In this document: positions 32,407-40,914 of the stretch, piece after piece
How positions within the stretch are numbered: the first letter of the stretch is position 1
How the letters are laid out: every line of letters starts with the position of its first letter
Assembly (NCBI RefSeq): GCF_006334915.2
Contig: NZ_VDMA02000016.1
Span: 1 to 64,000, forward strand
Length of the DNA: 64,000 nucleotides
DNA from: Microbispora catharanthi
Lineage (GTDB): Bacteria > Actinomycetota > Actinomycetes > Streptosporangiales > Streptosporangiaceae
Reading direction: 5' to 3'
The notes under the pieces: generated by a model
What the model was told of the DNA's origin: nothing
Database searches by the model: none
What the model saw: the letters and a program-made list of their open reading frames with translations, nothing else
Made by a program: the position numbers and the translations under genes

Positions 32407-33144
32407 TCAGGGGGTGAGCCGGTGACCGCCCAGTGAGATCGGCGACTCGGGCATGGGAGCGAAGAAGTCGAAGTTGGGCGGCGGGCCGACCCTCCGCTCC
32501 AGCGTCTTCACGACGTGCCTGGCGTCGTCGTTGGGGCCCGCGAGGTAGAAGGGCCTGCCGTCCTTGCCGAAGGTGATGGCCGCCTTCTCCTCCCACGTGC
32601 CGAGGTGTCCGGCCGCCCCGGCGAAGTCCGCCGCCGGTTCGAAGCCGAGGTCACGGGCGTAGTCGACCGCGCCGAAGACGAGGTGCCGCACCAGGTCGAG
32701 CGGCGCCTCCCGCGAGCCGTACGGGTAGATCCTGAACCACTTGGGGAGGAAGCGATGCAGCTCCACCTCGCTCATCACGTCGGGGCCGAGGGCGTGCTTG
32801 ACGCCAAGGCAGTAGACGTCGACGAGGTAGGCGCAGACCGACAGCTTGTCCCAGCCGTGCTTGCGCGCCACCACCACGCTCACCGTGCCCGCGGTCTCCT
32901 GACCGTCCGGGACGTCGTCCGCCCAGCCGCTCGTGTCCGGGACGCCCAGTCCCTCGCCCCAGCCGGCGTTGATCCAGCAACCCGCGAGTTCGGGTTCGGC
33001 GGCCTGCCCGCCCGTCTGCTCGGCCACCGCCCTGACGTACGGTGCGACCGCCGCCGGCGCCATGCCCAGGGCGCGGGCGATCTGCTTGGGAGAGTGGCCC
33101 TGTCCGCGGAGCTCGCGGACCTTCTCCAAGATCGAGCTGTCCAT
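32407..33144 (-). CDS. HTH-domain protein of unknown function
   Basis: 245 residues. A short N-terminal HTH (ILEKVRELRGQGHSPKQIARALGMAPAAVAPYVRAVAE) is followed by about 200 residues seen in actinomycete hypothetical proteins (VSVVVARKHGWDKLSVCAYLVDVYCLGVKHALGP...WFRIYPYGSREAPLDLVRHLVFGAVDYARDLGFEP). The second part recalls plasmid-type or SEC-C-associated hypothetical proteins, but I cannot name a function. It diverges from kptA by 91 bp and could regulate it. Confidence 0.7.
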   Translation of the reverse strand: MDSSILEKVRELRGQGHSPKQIARALGMAPAAVAPYVRAVAEQTGGQAAEPELAGCWINAGWGEGLGVPDTSGWADDVPDGQETAGTVSVVVARKHGWDKLSVCAYLVDVYCLGVKHALGPDVMSEVELHRFLPKWFRIYPYGSREAPLDLVRHLVFGAVDYARDLGFEPAADFAGAAGHLGTWEEKAAITFGKDGRPFYLAGPNDDARHVVKTLERRVGPPPNFDFFAPMPESPISLGGHRLTP

Positions 33145-33235
33145 AGGGTCCGAAGCCTACCGGTCATGCAAGGCGGGCCAGGGGCTGCCGCATAACCGGC
33201 ACCATAGGGTGCGAGGCAGCGGGCACTGGAGGAAA

Positions 33236-33784
33236 ATGGACGAGCGGCGGTTGGTGCGGGTCTCGAAGTACCTGGCCAAGCATCTTCGGCACCAGCCCGA
33301 GCGCATCGGCATCGAACTCGACGCGCACGGCTGGGTGGACATCGACGCCCTGCTGACGGCGGCGGCCTCGCACGGGTTTCCGATCTCGCGTGGCGAACTG
33401 GAGCAGGTGGTCGCCGACAACGACAAGCGGCGATACGTGATCGAGGGCGATCGGATCCGGGCCAGCCAGGGGCACTCGGTGCCCGTCGACCTCGACCTGC
33501 CGGTGGTCGAGCCGCCCCCGATCCTCTATCACGGCACGGTCGCCCGGAACGCTGCGGCGATTCGCGCGGAGGGGCTGCGGCCGATGGCACGTCATCACGT
33601 CCACCTGTCGCCCGACCGGGAGACCGCGACCCGCGTCGGCGCGCGCAGGGGGAAGCCGGTCGTGCTCGTGGTGGACGCGGCGGCGATGCACGCCGCCGGG
33701 CGTCACTTCCGGGTGAGCGCCAACGGCGTCTGGCTGGTGGACCACGTCCCGCCGTACTTCATCCGATGGGGAAGCGACCGATAG
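33236..33784 (+). CDS. kptA: RNA 2'-phosphotransferase (Tpt1/KptA)
   Basis: 182 residues from ATG 33236 (GGAGGAAA site). KptA removes an internal RNA 2'-phosphate using NAD+. Marks: VSKYLAKHLRHQPERIGIELDAHGWVDIDALL (N-lobe with Arg-His), NDKRRYVI.E..RIRASQGHSVPVDL, ILYHGTVARNAAAIRAEGLRPMARHHVHLSPDRETATRVGARRGKPVVLVVDA (NAD+-site His, Arg). Bacteria have no spliced tRNA route that needs it, so it points to RNA repair or ADP-ribosylation. The next gene overlaps or follows closely, and structured RNAs come after it. Confidence 0.93.
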   Translation: MDERRLVRVSKYLAKHLRHQPERIGIELDAHGWVDIDALLTAAASHGFPISRGELEQVVADNDKRRYVIEGDRIRASQGHSVPVDLDLPVVEPPPILYHGTVARNAAAIRAEGLRPMARHHVHLSPDRETATRVGARRGKPVVLVVDAAAMHAAGRHFRVSANGVWLVDHVPPYFIRWGSDR

Positions 33785-33864
33785 ACGGCTTCCCTGGGCT
33801 GAGGCCGCTACGGCGGCCCATTTTCAGTGGCGATCCGCGCATATCCGGCCTATATCTTTCCTAC

Positions 33865-35985
33865 GTGGAGGATCTGATCATTTCCCGGCGCCTGCGTGTT
33901 CCCGTCGACGATGCGGGGGACGACACGCCCGGTTGGGGTGGGGTGGCTGCGCGGCAGCTCGACGCGGCGCTGCTCAGCGTCGGCTTCACCTGCTCGCCGG
34001 CGCTGCTCGACCGCCTGACCCGGCTGCCCGGCGAGCAGGTGATCGACCTTGGCGTACGCGTCCTGGCCGCGGTCCGCCGCCTGGTCGGCGACCACGTCGA
34101 ACACAACGCCTACTTCATCGACTTCCCGAAGAACGTCCCGGACACCGTTGAGTTCTGGGCGGGGCTGCTGCGCGAGGCCATGCTCGACCCGGTCGCCGCC
34201 GCCCGGCTCCAGCCGGGCATCCTCAACCTGCTCGACCTGCCGCGATACGGCAGCTATCAGCACACCTACGCCGACCTGCTGGCCGCGCACGCCGAGCTGA
34301 TCCCCCTGGCCAAGGACCGGGTGACCGTGCTGGAGCTGGGCGGAAGCCTGCGGGACGAAGCACGAGAGCTCTACCTCTCGCTGGCCGGATCCGAGGTTCC
34401 GCTCGCCGCCGAGGACCTGGCCGCTCTGCGCGCGCTGGCCGCGTTCTGCGCCGACTTCTGGGCCGACTTCCGCGCCGACGACAAGCCCGAGCACGTCCCG
34501 GTACGCGAGAACCGGGCCGTCGTCAACGAGGCGCGGCTGGCCGCCGGGCAGCCGCTGCTCGTCGACACCGTGACAGACGTGCTCCGGCTGGCCGCGCTCT
34601 GCTCCGGCGGCGACGTCACTCTGGCCACCCCCACCCGCCTGCGCTCCTTCCGCCGCGCCGAACGCCGCATCCTGCTGGCCGCCCTGGACGCCGTCCCGGC
34701 CGCCAAACACGGGGACGTGCTACGTCACAGAGAGCAGTGGAAGCGGCTCGGCGAGCGGCTGCACCCCCACGAGCATCCGCGGTTTCCGCGGGCCGCCCAG
34801 GTCTTCGACGTGGCCAGGGGTGTGCGCAAGGCGGCGAGCTTCGGCAGCCGGGTCGAGGCCGCGCTGGCCGCGGGCCGTACCGAAGAGGCCGTCCCGCTGC
34901 TGGAGCACACGCCCGGCGCACTGCTGCGCCGCCTCGACCATCTGCTGCGTGCGGGTGGCGGCTCCGCCGTGCTGGAGGCGGCGGAGAGGGCCGCCGCCCG
35001 CGCCTCCGGCCGCGTGCTGCTGTCCCTGCGCGAGCACCTGCAGAACCGGCTCACTCCCGCGAACCGGGTCTTCACCAATCGGTTCGGCAGGGCGTGGGCG
35101 ACACCCGACACCCGTGCCCCGCTCGACGAGGACGCCCTCAACCGGGTGCTCACCATCCTGGACGAGGAGATCAGCCGCCGCCTGCCCGACCCCGGCGAGT
35201 TGATCGTCGACCCCGCCGTACTCGACGTGGCGCTGCCCCTGTCGGGCAAGGCGGTCGCGCCCGGGCTCGGGATGCTGCCCCGCGGCTCGCTGTCGCCCGT
35301 GGAGGGTGAGCTGCTCCGATTCTTCGTGCACTGGCGACAGGCCGAGCGGCGCACCGACTACGACCTGTCCGCGCTCATGCTCGACCCCACCTATGACAAC
35401 CCGACCAACATTTCGTGGACGTCCTACGCCAACGAATTCGCGACCTACTCGGGCGACCTCACCGAGGCTCCCGACGGCGCCTCGGAGTTCATCGACGTCA
35501 GTCTGTCCCGCGCCACCAAGCCGATCATCATTCCTCAGGTCAACATCTACGCCGGGGAGCGGTTCGACGAGGCCGCCGAGGCCTTCTTCGGCTATATGAC
35601 GAGGGACGCCGCCCAGGAGGGCAGGCCGTTCGAGCCGCGCACCGTGCGGATGAAGTCCGACCTGCGCGGATCCGGCCGCATCGCGCTCCCACTCGTCTTT
35701 CTGCGCGGGGACGACGATGCCTGGCGGGTGAAGTGGTTGCACCTTTACCTGTCGGGCCATCCGGCGTTCAACCAGGTGGAGGGCAACCGGGTCACCGCGT
35801 CGCTGCTCGTACGCTCGATCGTGGAGCGGGACTACCTCCGGGTCGGTTACCTGGCCGACCTGCTACGGGCCAAGCCCTCCACGGGCGGGCACGTCACGTA
35901 CATCGGGCTTGAGGCACCCGCGGACCTCTCGGAAGGGGCGCGTATCTACACACCGGCCACGCTGCACGAGCTGATCCCGGCCTGA
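33865..35985 (+). CDS. MXAN_6230/SCO0854-type protein with C-terminal TerD-like domain, lacking the RING cysteines
   Basis: 706 residues from GTG 33865; an ATG at 33766 inside kptA would give 739. GTG 33865 has TATATCT 7 nt upstream and no ribosome site, the look of a leaderless start. The middle (VLRLAALCSGGDVTLATPTRLRSFRRAERRILLAALDAVPA...RHREQWKRLGERLHPHEHPRFP) and C-terminus (SEFIDVSLSRATKPIIIPQVNIYAGERFDEAAEAFFGYM...WRVKWLHLYLSG) match this family; the end is a TerD-like stress domain. The zinc RING usual near residue 140 is replaced by a Cys-free stretch. Role unknown, tied to stress and RNA repair by context. Confidence 0.72.
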   Translation: MEDLIISRRLRVPVDDAGDDTPGWGGVAARQLDAALLSVGFTCSPALLDRLTRLPGEQVIDLGVRVLAAVRRLVGDHVEHNAYFIDFPKNVPDTVEFWAGLLREAMLDPVAAARLQPGILNLLDLPRYGSYQHTYADLLAAHAELIPLAKDRVTVLELGGSLRDEARELYLSLAGSEVPLAAEDLAALRALAAFCADFWADFRADDKPEHVPVRENRAVVNEARLAAGQPLLVDTVTDVLRLAALCSGGDVTLATPTRLRSFRRAERRILLAALDAVPAAKHGDVLRHREQWKRLGERLHPHEHPRFPRAAQVFDVARGVRKAASFGSRVEAALAAGRTEEAVPLLEHTPGALLRRLDHLLRAGGGSAVLEAAERAAARASGRVLLSLREHLQNRLTPANRVFTNRFGRAWATPDTRAPLDEDALNRVLTILDEEISRRLPDPGELIVDPAVLDVALPLSGKAVAPGLGMLPRGSLSPVEGELLRFFVHWRQAERRTDYDLSALMLDPTYDNPTNISWTSYANEFATYSGDLTEAPDGASEFIDVSLSRATKPIIIPQVNIYAGERFDEAAEAFFGYMTRDAAQEGRPFEPRTVRMKSDLRGSGRIALPLVFLRGDDDAWRVKWLHLYLSGHPAFNQVEGNRVTASLLVRSIVERDYLRVGYLADLLRAKPSTGGHVTYIGLEAPADLSEGARIYTPATLHELIPA

Positions 35986-35997
35986 TATCTTGCTGAC

Positions 35998-36092
35998 CGC
36001 AAGGCCATGGGAGAGCTTCCTTCTCACCTCTTTTGGAACCGGTCTGCCCGTACGGGCGCCGGTCTGGATCTAGCTCTCCCGCTTTCCTTGCG
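35998..36092 (+). ncRNA. Structured RNA 1 of a tandem pair (Y-RNA-like architecture)
   Basis: The ends pair: CGCAAGG (35998-36004) with CCTTGCG (36086-36092), then GGGAGAGCT (36009-36017) with AGCTCTCCC (36072-36080). The loop holds a pyrimidine-rich strand (CTTCCTTCTCACCTC) and a hairpin ACCGG-TCT-GCCCGTACGGGC-G-CCGGT (36038-36063). TATCTT at 35986-35991 is spaced to start transcription at 35998. It shares GGCCAT, CTTCCTTCT-n-ACCT and ATCTAGC with RNA 2. Confidence 0.6.
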
Positions 36093-36095
36093 CCC

Positions 36096-36199
36096 GGCGG
36101 GTGAGGCCATTCCGAGGCTTCCTTCTAACCTGGTTCAATTCCAGGTGGGCCTGTAAAGGCCTGCTGGTACATCTAGCGTCCGAGCCCTCCTCACCCGCC
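36096..36199 (+). ncRNA. Structured RNA 2 of a tandem pair, with a tRNA-like T-arm
   Basis: GGCGGGTGAGG (36096-36106) pairs perfectly with CCTCACCCGCC (36189-36199). Inside, ACCTGG-TTCAATT-CCAGGT (36128-36146) is a 6-bp stem with a canonical 7-nt T-loop, followed by GGCCT-GTAA-AGGCC (36148-36161), a hairpin with a GNRA tetraloop. Conserved blocks shared with RNA 1 sit at the same places. The closed end-stem plus tRNA-like module recalls bacterial Y RNAs (YrlA), but no Ro60/TROVE gene is in the window. Confidence 0.6.
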
Positions 36200-36274
36200 C
36201 GGCCGGCGAACCGCTCCACAGCAGGTCTTCGCCCCCCGTTCCGCCGATCGCTGCAGCAGACAACCGAGCGACCC

Positions 36275-36291
36275 GCTCCCGCCTCGGGAGC
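36275..36291 (+). terminator. Hairpin downstream of the structured RNAs
   Basis: GCTCCCG-CCT-CGGGAGC forms a 7-bp stem with a 3-nt loop followed by CAAAGAAGA; a possible end of the RNA transcript. Confidence 0.4.
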
Positions 36292-36405
36292 CAAAGAAGA
36301 CCGCCCCGAGAAGACCACGAGGGCGGGTAGAACTTAGGGTAACGGATTAATTACTTTAAGCAACATTCAGGTTGCCGTCCGTCTCGGCACAGATACGGTC
36401 ACGCA

Positions 36406-37299
36406 GTGGCACTAGCCGAACACGAAGCCCTCGTCCGTCTGTTCTGCGAACGACCCGACCTCGCTGCCGACCTGCTCACGCGCTCCCTCAGAGTCCAACT
36501 GCCCGACTACGACTACGCGGGCCTCGAATCGGCCGATCTCACCGAGGTCACACCCACCGAACGTCGCGCCGACTCGGTCATAGCCTTCCGTCGTAAGAGC
36601 CCCGACGACGAGCCCGAACCCGTCCTGGCTGTGATCGTGGAAGTCCAGCGCGACCGTGATTCGGACAAGCTCTGGTCTTGGCCGCTGTACCTCAGCAGTC
36701 TGCGCAGCCGGTTGAGATGTCCTGTCATGCTCCTGGTCGTCGCGCCCGATGCGGCGATCGCCCGTTGGTGCGCCCGCCCCATCGGGCTGGGGCACCCCGG
36801 TATGGTGCTGACCCCGCTCGTTGTCGGACCAGCCGAGGTTCCGGTGATCACCGACCCCGGCCAGGTGGCAGAGGATCTCGAACTCGCCGTACTGTCGGTG
36901 ATCCATCATGCCGACACGCCGCAGGGTCCGGAGATCCTCGAAGCCCTGCTCACCGCGTTGCACAATCTCGACCGCGATCAGGCGGGTATGTACGCTGACA
37001 TGGTGCGTGCGGCGCTGCCTGGCGAGATCTGGGATCACTTGGAGAAGCACTTGAAGACCGAGACCTACGAGTACCTGAGTGACTGGGCCCGCGACAACAT
37101 CGCCAAAGGCAAGGCGGAAGGCAAGGCGGAGGGGCAGGCCGAGGCAATCCTGACGGTTCTGTCGGCCCGAGGCATCGAGGTGCCTGAGGACATTTCCGAA
37201 AAGATCCGGAAGTGTCATGACCTCGACAGGCTGGCTGCCTGGCTGCGAGCAGCCGCCACGGTCGACTCTTCTGACGCGCTGCTCGACGACGTTTCCTGA
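36406..37299 (+). CDS. Rpn-family recombination-promoting nuclease/putative transposase (PD-(D/E)XK)
   Basis: 297 residues. GTG 36406 has TACGGT 6 nt upstream and no ribosome site, so a leaderless start is likely. The nuclease core includes LSEVTPTERRADSV-like DLTEVTPTERRADSVIAF, EPVLAVIVEVQRDRDSDKLWSWPLYL (E-x-Q variant of the catalytic E-x-K). The C-terminus carries a charged KGKAEGKAEGQAE repeat typical of the family. Rpn genes are mobile-type, often multicopy in actinomycete genomes. Its AT-rich promoter (36331-36371) stands out from the surroundings. Confidence 0.85.
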   Translation: MALAEHEALVRLFCERPDLAADLLTRSLRVQLPDYDYAGLESADLTEVTPTERRADSVIAFRRKSPDDEPEPVLAVIVEVQRDRDSDKLWSWPLYLSSLRSRLRCPVMLLVVAPDAAIARWCARPIGLGHPGMVLTPLVVGPAEVPVITDPGQVAEDLELAVLSVIHHADTPQGPEILEALLTALHNLDRDQAGMYADMVRAALPGEIWDHLEKHLKTETYEYLSDWARDNIAKGKAEGKAEGQAEAILTVLSARGIEVPEDISEKIRKCHDLDRLAAWLRAAATVDSSDALLDDVS

Positions 37300-37662
37300 C
37301 GCCGTCCGGGTGACATGGCCCCCGCTGTGCCGGGCGCCCAGGGGAGATCGCATGACCTCTGATCACGACGGCGGCGATGGCGACAGCTCGTGTCGACCTG
37401 CCGGCGCTGCCGGAGTCCGCCGGGCAGAGGGCTTCGTGGTGGACGGTGGGTCTTGAAGAAGAACGGCTCGCCGTGGTCGATCGCGCGGAACTCCCGTCCG
37501 CTTGAGGGCCGCCAGAAGTTCACCTCGCGAGGCCCGGACGCTCCGCTTACCTGCGAGCGCTGACCTCAGCCGTGCCCCGGAGGACGAGCTCTGATGCCCG
37601 GCCGCCTGATCGCCCGGCGCGAACGGTGGCGATCAGGCGACCGGTGACTCGGCCTACGCGTG
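37300..37662. other. Intergenic stretch with a terminator hairpin at 37604-37638
   Basis: GCCTGATCGCC (37604-37614) and GGCGATCAGGC (37628-37638) form a perfect 11-bp stem with a 13-nt loop just past the end of the CocE gene (minus strand). Two short frames starting at 37352 and 37375 look fragmentary and I do not call them genes. Confidence 0.55.
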
Positions 37663-39255
37663 TCAGCGGGGGACGATCGGCAGCGTGATGTACGAGTCGG
37701 GGAAGACCTTCTGGTGCTGGACGACCAGGTCCGCCTCGGTCGCCCCGACCCGGCCGGTGCCGGGGTTGCGGTCGAAACGGGGGAAGTTGGAGCTGGAGAT
37801 CTCCACCCGGATGCGGTGACCGGCCTTGAAGACCTGACTGGTGGCGACCAGGTCGATGGCGAAGGTCCCGGAGGGCTCGAAAACGCGGACGATGCCGTCG
37901 ATCACGCTCATCGCCCGGCCGTCGGGATACACGTCCACGAGCTTGGCCGTCCAGTCCGTCGAGGCGGCCGAGGTCTCCGCATGCAGGGTCACCGACACCG
38001 GGCCCGTCACCTCGACATCGCTGGTGAGCACGTCGGTCGAGTAGCAGAGCACGTCGGGGCGCCGCTCCACGTCGCGCTGGTCCTGCGGCCCGACGTTGGT
38101 GGGGTCGGGCAGCAGGGTCGGGCCGCCGACGGTCGGGACCGGGTCGCGCGGGTCGAAGGCGAAGGTCGCCGGCTCGGACGCCGAGGAAGGCTCGGGAGAG
38201 AGCAGGCCGCCGGTGTGCAGGTAGTAGGGGGTCTCGACGGCGCGCTCCAGCGGCCAGGCCTCCTCGTCCCGCCAGACGTCGTCGCCCATCACGAAAAGCT
38301 TCACCGCGGGGCCGGTGTCCTCGCCCTTCAGGAACGCGAGCTCCCGCTGCTCGAGCTGGATCGCCTGCGCGGAGGCGGCGCTCCCGAAGAACAGCCGCCC
38401 GGTGCCCGTGGCGCCCGGTGCGAGGTGGGACCAGGGCCCGATGACCAGAGGGCCGCCAAGTCGGCGGTGGTTTTCCAGCGTCCCGCCGAGGAACAGGTCG
38501 AACCAGCCCGCCACGTGCATGACCGGCACCTCGACGCGGTCGTGGCGCAGGGTCTCGGCCAGTTCCTCCCAGTAGGCGTCGCGTTCCACGTGAGAGGTCC
38601 AGTCGCGCCACCAGGGGATGCCCGGGATGTCGCCCACCGGCAGGGTGCGCGCCGCGGCGTCCTGGTCACCCAGCATGGGCAGAACGGCGGCGAGCCCCGC
38701 GCCGGCGTCCTCGCCCGCCTCGGCGGCGTGCAGCAGGCCGAGCATCGTCTGGAAGGCGCCCCAGTTGAGGGCCGACCCCAGCGCGAACGCGCCGCCGTGA
38801 TACTTCAGGCCGTCGTGGAAGTCGTGCGGCGTCATCGAGGCGACCACGGCCTTCAGCCCGGGCGGGCGCGTCGCCGCCGCCTGCAGCGCGCACCCGGCGA
38901 GGTAGGACATGCCGCTCATCACGACCTCGCCGTTCGACCAGGGCTGGGAGGTGATCCAGGTGATCGTGTCGTGCCCGTCTGCGCCCTCGTCCACCCACGG
39001 CCGGAACTCGCCGTCGCTGCTCCCGCGCCCCCGGCAGTGCTGCAGCACCACGGCGAAGCCGGCCCGCAGCGCGGGCGTCACCGGCGCCATCCGGAACGAG
39101 TCCTCGCCGTACGGCGTGCGCATGAGCAGCGCCGGGAACGGACCGCCGTCGACCGGCCGGTGGACGGTGCCCCGCAGAGTGGTGCCGTCCCGCATCGGCA
39201 TCGGGACGTCGTGCTCGACGGCGACCGGAAGCGGGGGGCGGTCGAGCTTCGGCAT
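37663..39255 (-). CDS. CocE/NonD-family hydrolase
   Basis: 530-residue alpha/beta hydrolase related to cocaine esterase and X-Pro dipeptidyl-peptidase. N-terminal HDVPMPMRDGTTLRGTVHRPVDGGPFPALLMRTPYG, GRGSSDGEF, nucleophile loop MSGMSYLAG (catalytic Ser), PVMHVAGWFDLFLGG (Asp), LVIGPWSHL (His), then the jelly-roll domain PVSVTLHAETSAASTDWTAKLVDVYPDG. Hydrolyses esters, amides or lactones. It is the last gene of a minus-strand operon with DUF3237 and a flavin monooxygenase, suggesting aromatic-compound degradation. Confidence 0.92.
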   Translation of the reverse strand: MPKLDRPPLPVAVEHDVPMPMRDGTTLRGTVHRPVDGGPFPALLMRTPYGEDSFRMAPVTPALRAGFAVVLQHCRGRGSSDGEFRPWVDEGADGHDTITWITSQPWSNGEVVMSGMSYLAGCALQAAATRPPGLKAVVASMTPHDFHDGLKYHGGAFALGSALNWGAFQTMLGLLHAAEAGEDAGAGLAAVLPMLGDQDAAARTLPVGDIPGIPWWRDWTSHVERDAYWEELAETLRHDRVEVPVMHVAGWFDLFLGGTLENHRRLGGPLVIGPWSHLAPGATGTGRLFFGSAASAQAIQLEQRELAFLKGEDTGPAVKLFVMGDDVWRDEEAWPLERAVETPYYLHTGGLLSPEPSSASEPATFAFDPRDPVPTVGGPTLLPDPTNVGPQDQRDVERRPDVLCYSTDVLTSDVEVTGPVSVTLHAETSAASTDWTAKLVDVYPDGRAMSVIDGIVRVFEPSGTFAIDLVATSQVFKAGHRIRVEISSSNFPRFDRNPGTGRVGATEADLVVQHQKVFPDSYITLPIVPR

Positions 39256-39264
39256 GAGGACTCC

Positions 39265-39714
39265 TCAGGTCAGGGCGTAGGCGTCGTAGCGTACGGCGGT
39301 GGCCACGCGGGCGGCCGAGGCCACGGCGAGGGTGCGGTTGAGCCACAGATATCGATCGTCGCCGGTCTCGAAGCGGCAGAACAGCCGGAAGTAGTACTCC
39401 GACGGGTCCACGTCCTCGCCCCGCGCGAGGCGGCCGAGCACCTCGGGGGAGCCGTGCCGGACTCCGCTGGTGGTGATGTAGACGTGCGCGCCGTCGTGGG
39501 TGCGCAGCGTGTAGCGCGTGTCGATACTGATCATGCCGTCGGCGTGCACGACCTGCCAGTCGGCGCCGCCGGGCAGCACGGTGCCCGACAGGCGGGGACC
39601 GTCGAACGTGCCGCCCACGATGTTGACCACACGGCGGTGGCCCCACTGCGAGTCGCCGAGGTCGAGCACGGGGTCGAGATCCACGCGGAACGTCGCGAGC
39701 GGTTCCAGGTTCAC
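39265..39714 (-). CDS. DUF3237-domain protein
   Basis: 149 residues from GTG 39714, which overlaps the monooxygenase stop (GTGA). Marks: VVNIVGGTFDGPRLSGTVLPGGADWQVVHADGMISIDTRYTLRTHDGAHVYITTSGVRHG and EYYFRLFCRFETGDDRYLWLNRTLAVASAAR, typical of this beta-rich family of unknown function found in catabolic operons. Probably an accessory hydrolase/isomerase-like protein in the same pathway. Confidence 0.88.
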   Translation of the reverse strand: MNLEPLATFRVDLDPVLDLGDSQWGHRRVVNIVGGTFDGPRLSGTVLPGGADWQVVHADGMISIDTRYTLRTHDGAHVYITTSGVRHGSPEVLGRLARGEDVDPSEYYFRLFCRFETGDDRYLWLNRTLAVASAARVATAVRYDAYALT

Positions 39715-40892
39715 GAGGCGGCACTCCGATCGACGCTCCAGGAGGGACGTTCGCTGAGCGAGGCGGGGTCGAACCCGGCCGTGCGCTTGTAGGAGGCGGC
39801 GATCTCCGCCCGCTCCGCGTGGGGGACGACCTGCTCGATGTCGTCGAACCCGCCGGGGGCGCGTTCGTGGGCGAGCTTCATCACGACCTCCGGGCCCATC
39901 TCGCGGTTGGACAGTTGCAGCGCCGTCGTGGCCGGGCGGCGCATCTCCTCGTACGACGCCAGGTCGCCCCGGGCGAGGGCGTACGCCAGCACCCGGGCAT
40001 CGATGATCGCCTGGGAGGCGCCGTTGGAGCCGATCGGATACATGGCGTGCGCCGCGTCGCCGAGCAGCGTGACGTCGCCGAAGGTCCAGCGGGGGAGCGG
40101 GTCGCGGTCCACCATCGGGTACTCGTACGCGGTCTCGGCTCCGGCGATGATCCCCGGCACGTCGAGCCAGTCGAAGCGCCAGCCGGCGAAGTGCCTGCCG
40201 ATCTCGGCCAGGTCGGCGGGGCGGTTCCAGTTCCCCCGGTCGGGGGCCTCGCCATCCAGGGGCCGCTCCGCGATCCAGTTGATCAGCGTGCGCTCGCCGG
40301 TCTCGATCGGGTAGGCCACGAACTTCTGTGTGCCGTCGCCCGCCATGATCATGGATCGACCGGTCAGGAACGGCTCGCCGTAGGTGACGCCGCGCCACAG
40401 GACCAGGCCGTTCCACGGCGGCGGGCCCTCGCCGGGGTACAGATGGGCGCGCACGGCCGAGTGGATCCCGTCCGCGCCGACCAGCAGGTCCTCCGTGCCG
40501 GGGCCGGTGATCCGGCTGCCGGTCCGCACGGCGTCCGGGCCCAGCCGCTCCACCACCGCCTTGAGCAGGAGCATCTGCAGCCTCCCGCGGTGGACGGAGT
40601 ACTGCGGCCAGGCGTAGCCCGCGGCCAGTCCCCGGGGCTCGGACCAGATCGGCGTGCCGTAGCGGTTGAAGTAGGCCAGCTCGGCCGTGGCCACGCCGAT
40701 CTCCGCCAGCCGGTCGGCCAGTCCCAGCTCGGTCAGCTCCCGCACGGCATGCGGGAGGAGGTTGATCCCGACGCCGAGCGGCCCGATCTCGGGGGCGGCC
40801 TCGTGCACGGTCACGTCCTCGAACCCGGCCGCGTGCAGGCTGAGCGCGGCGGTCAGCCCGCCGATGCCCGCTCCGGCGATGACGATGCGCAC
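39711..40892 (-). CDS. FAD-dependent aromatic monooxygenase (PHBH/PhzS-like), internally shortened
   Basis: 393 residues. GxGxxG FAD site at RIVIAGAGIGGLTAALSLHAAG, DG motif LLVGADGIHSAVRA, GD motif DVTLLGDAAHAMYPIGSNGASQAIIDA. The enzyme would hydroxylate an aromatic ring with NAD(P)H and O2. Between VRTGSRITG and LLVGADG relatives have about 25-30 more residues (a beta sheet); here only PGTED remains, a possible in-frame deletion. First gene of the operon; divergent from a MarR regulator. Confidence 0.88.
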   Translation of the reverse strand: MRIVIAGAGIGGLTAALSLHAAGFEDVTVHEAAPEIGPLGVGINLLPHAVRELTELGLADRLAEIGVATAELAYFNRYGTPIWSEPRGLAAGYAWPQYSVHRGRLQMLLLKAVVERLGPDAVRTGSRITGPGTEDLLVGADGIHSAVRAHLYPGEGPPPWNGLVLWRGVTYGEPFLTGRSMIMAGDGTQKFVAYPIETGERTLINWIAERPLDGEAPDRGNWNRPADLAEIGRHFAGWRFDWLDVPGIIAGAETAYEYPMVDRDPLPRWTFGDVTLLGDAAHAMYPIGSNGASQAIIDARVLAYALARGDLASYEEMRRPATTALQLSNREMGPEVVMKLAHERAPGGFDDIEQVVPHAERAEIAASYKRTAGFDPASLSERPSWSVDRSAAS

Positions 40893-40914
40893 AGGCGCCT
40901 CCGGAAGAACGAAG

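Noticed and set aside
33766-33864. ATG 33766 as start of the TerD-fusion protein
   Set aside because: It overlaps kptA by 19 bp, has no ribosome site, and the added residues are unlike the family; GTG 33865 is favoured but not certain.
36128-36146. Ordinary tRNA gene suggested by the GGTTCAATTCC T-arm
   Set aside because: No acceptor, D- or anticodon arm at tRNA spacing; the arm belongs to a larger RNA closed by an 11-bp stem.
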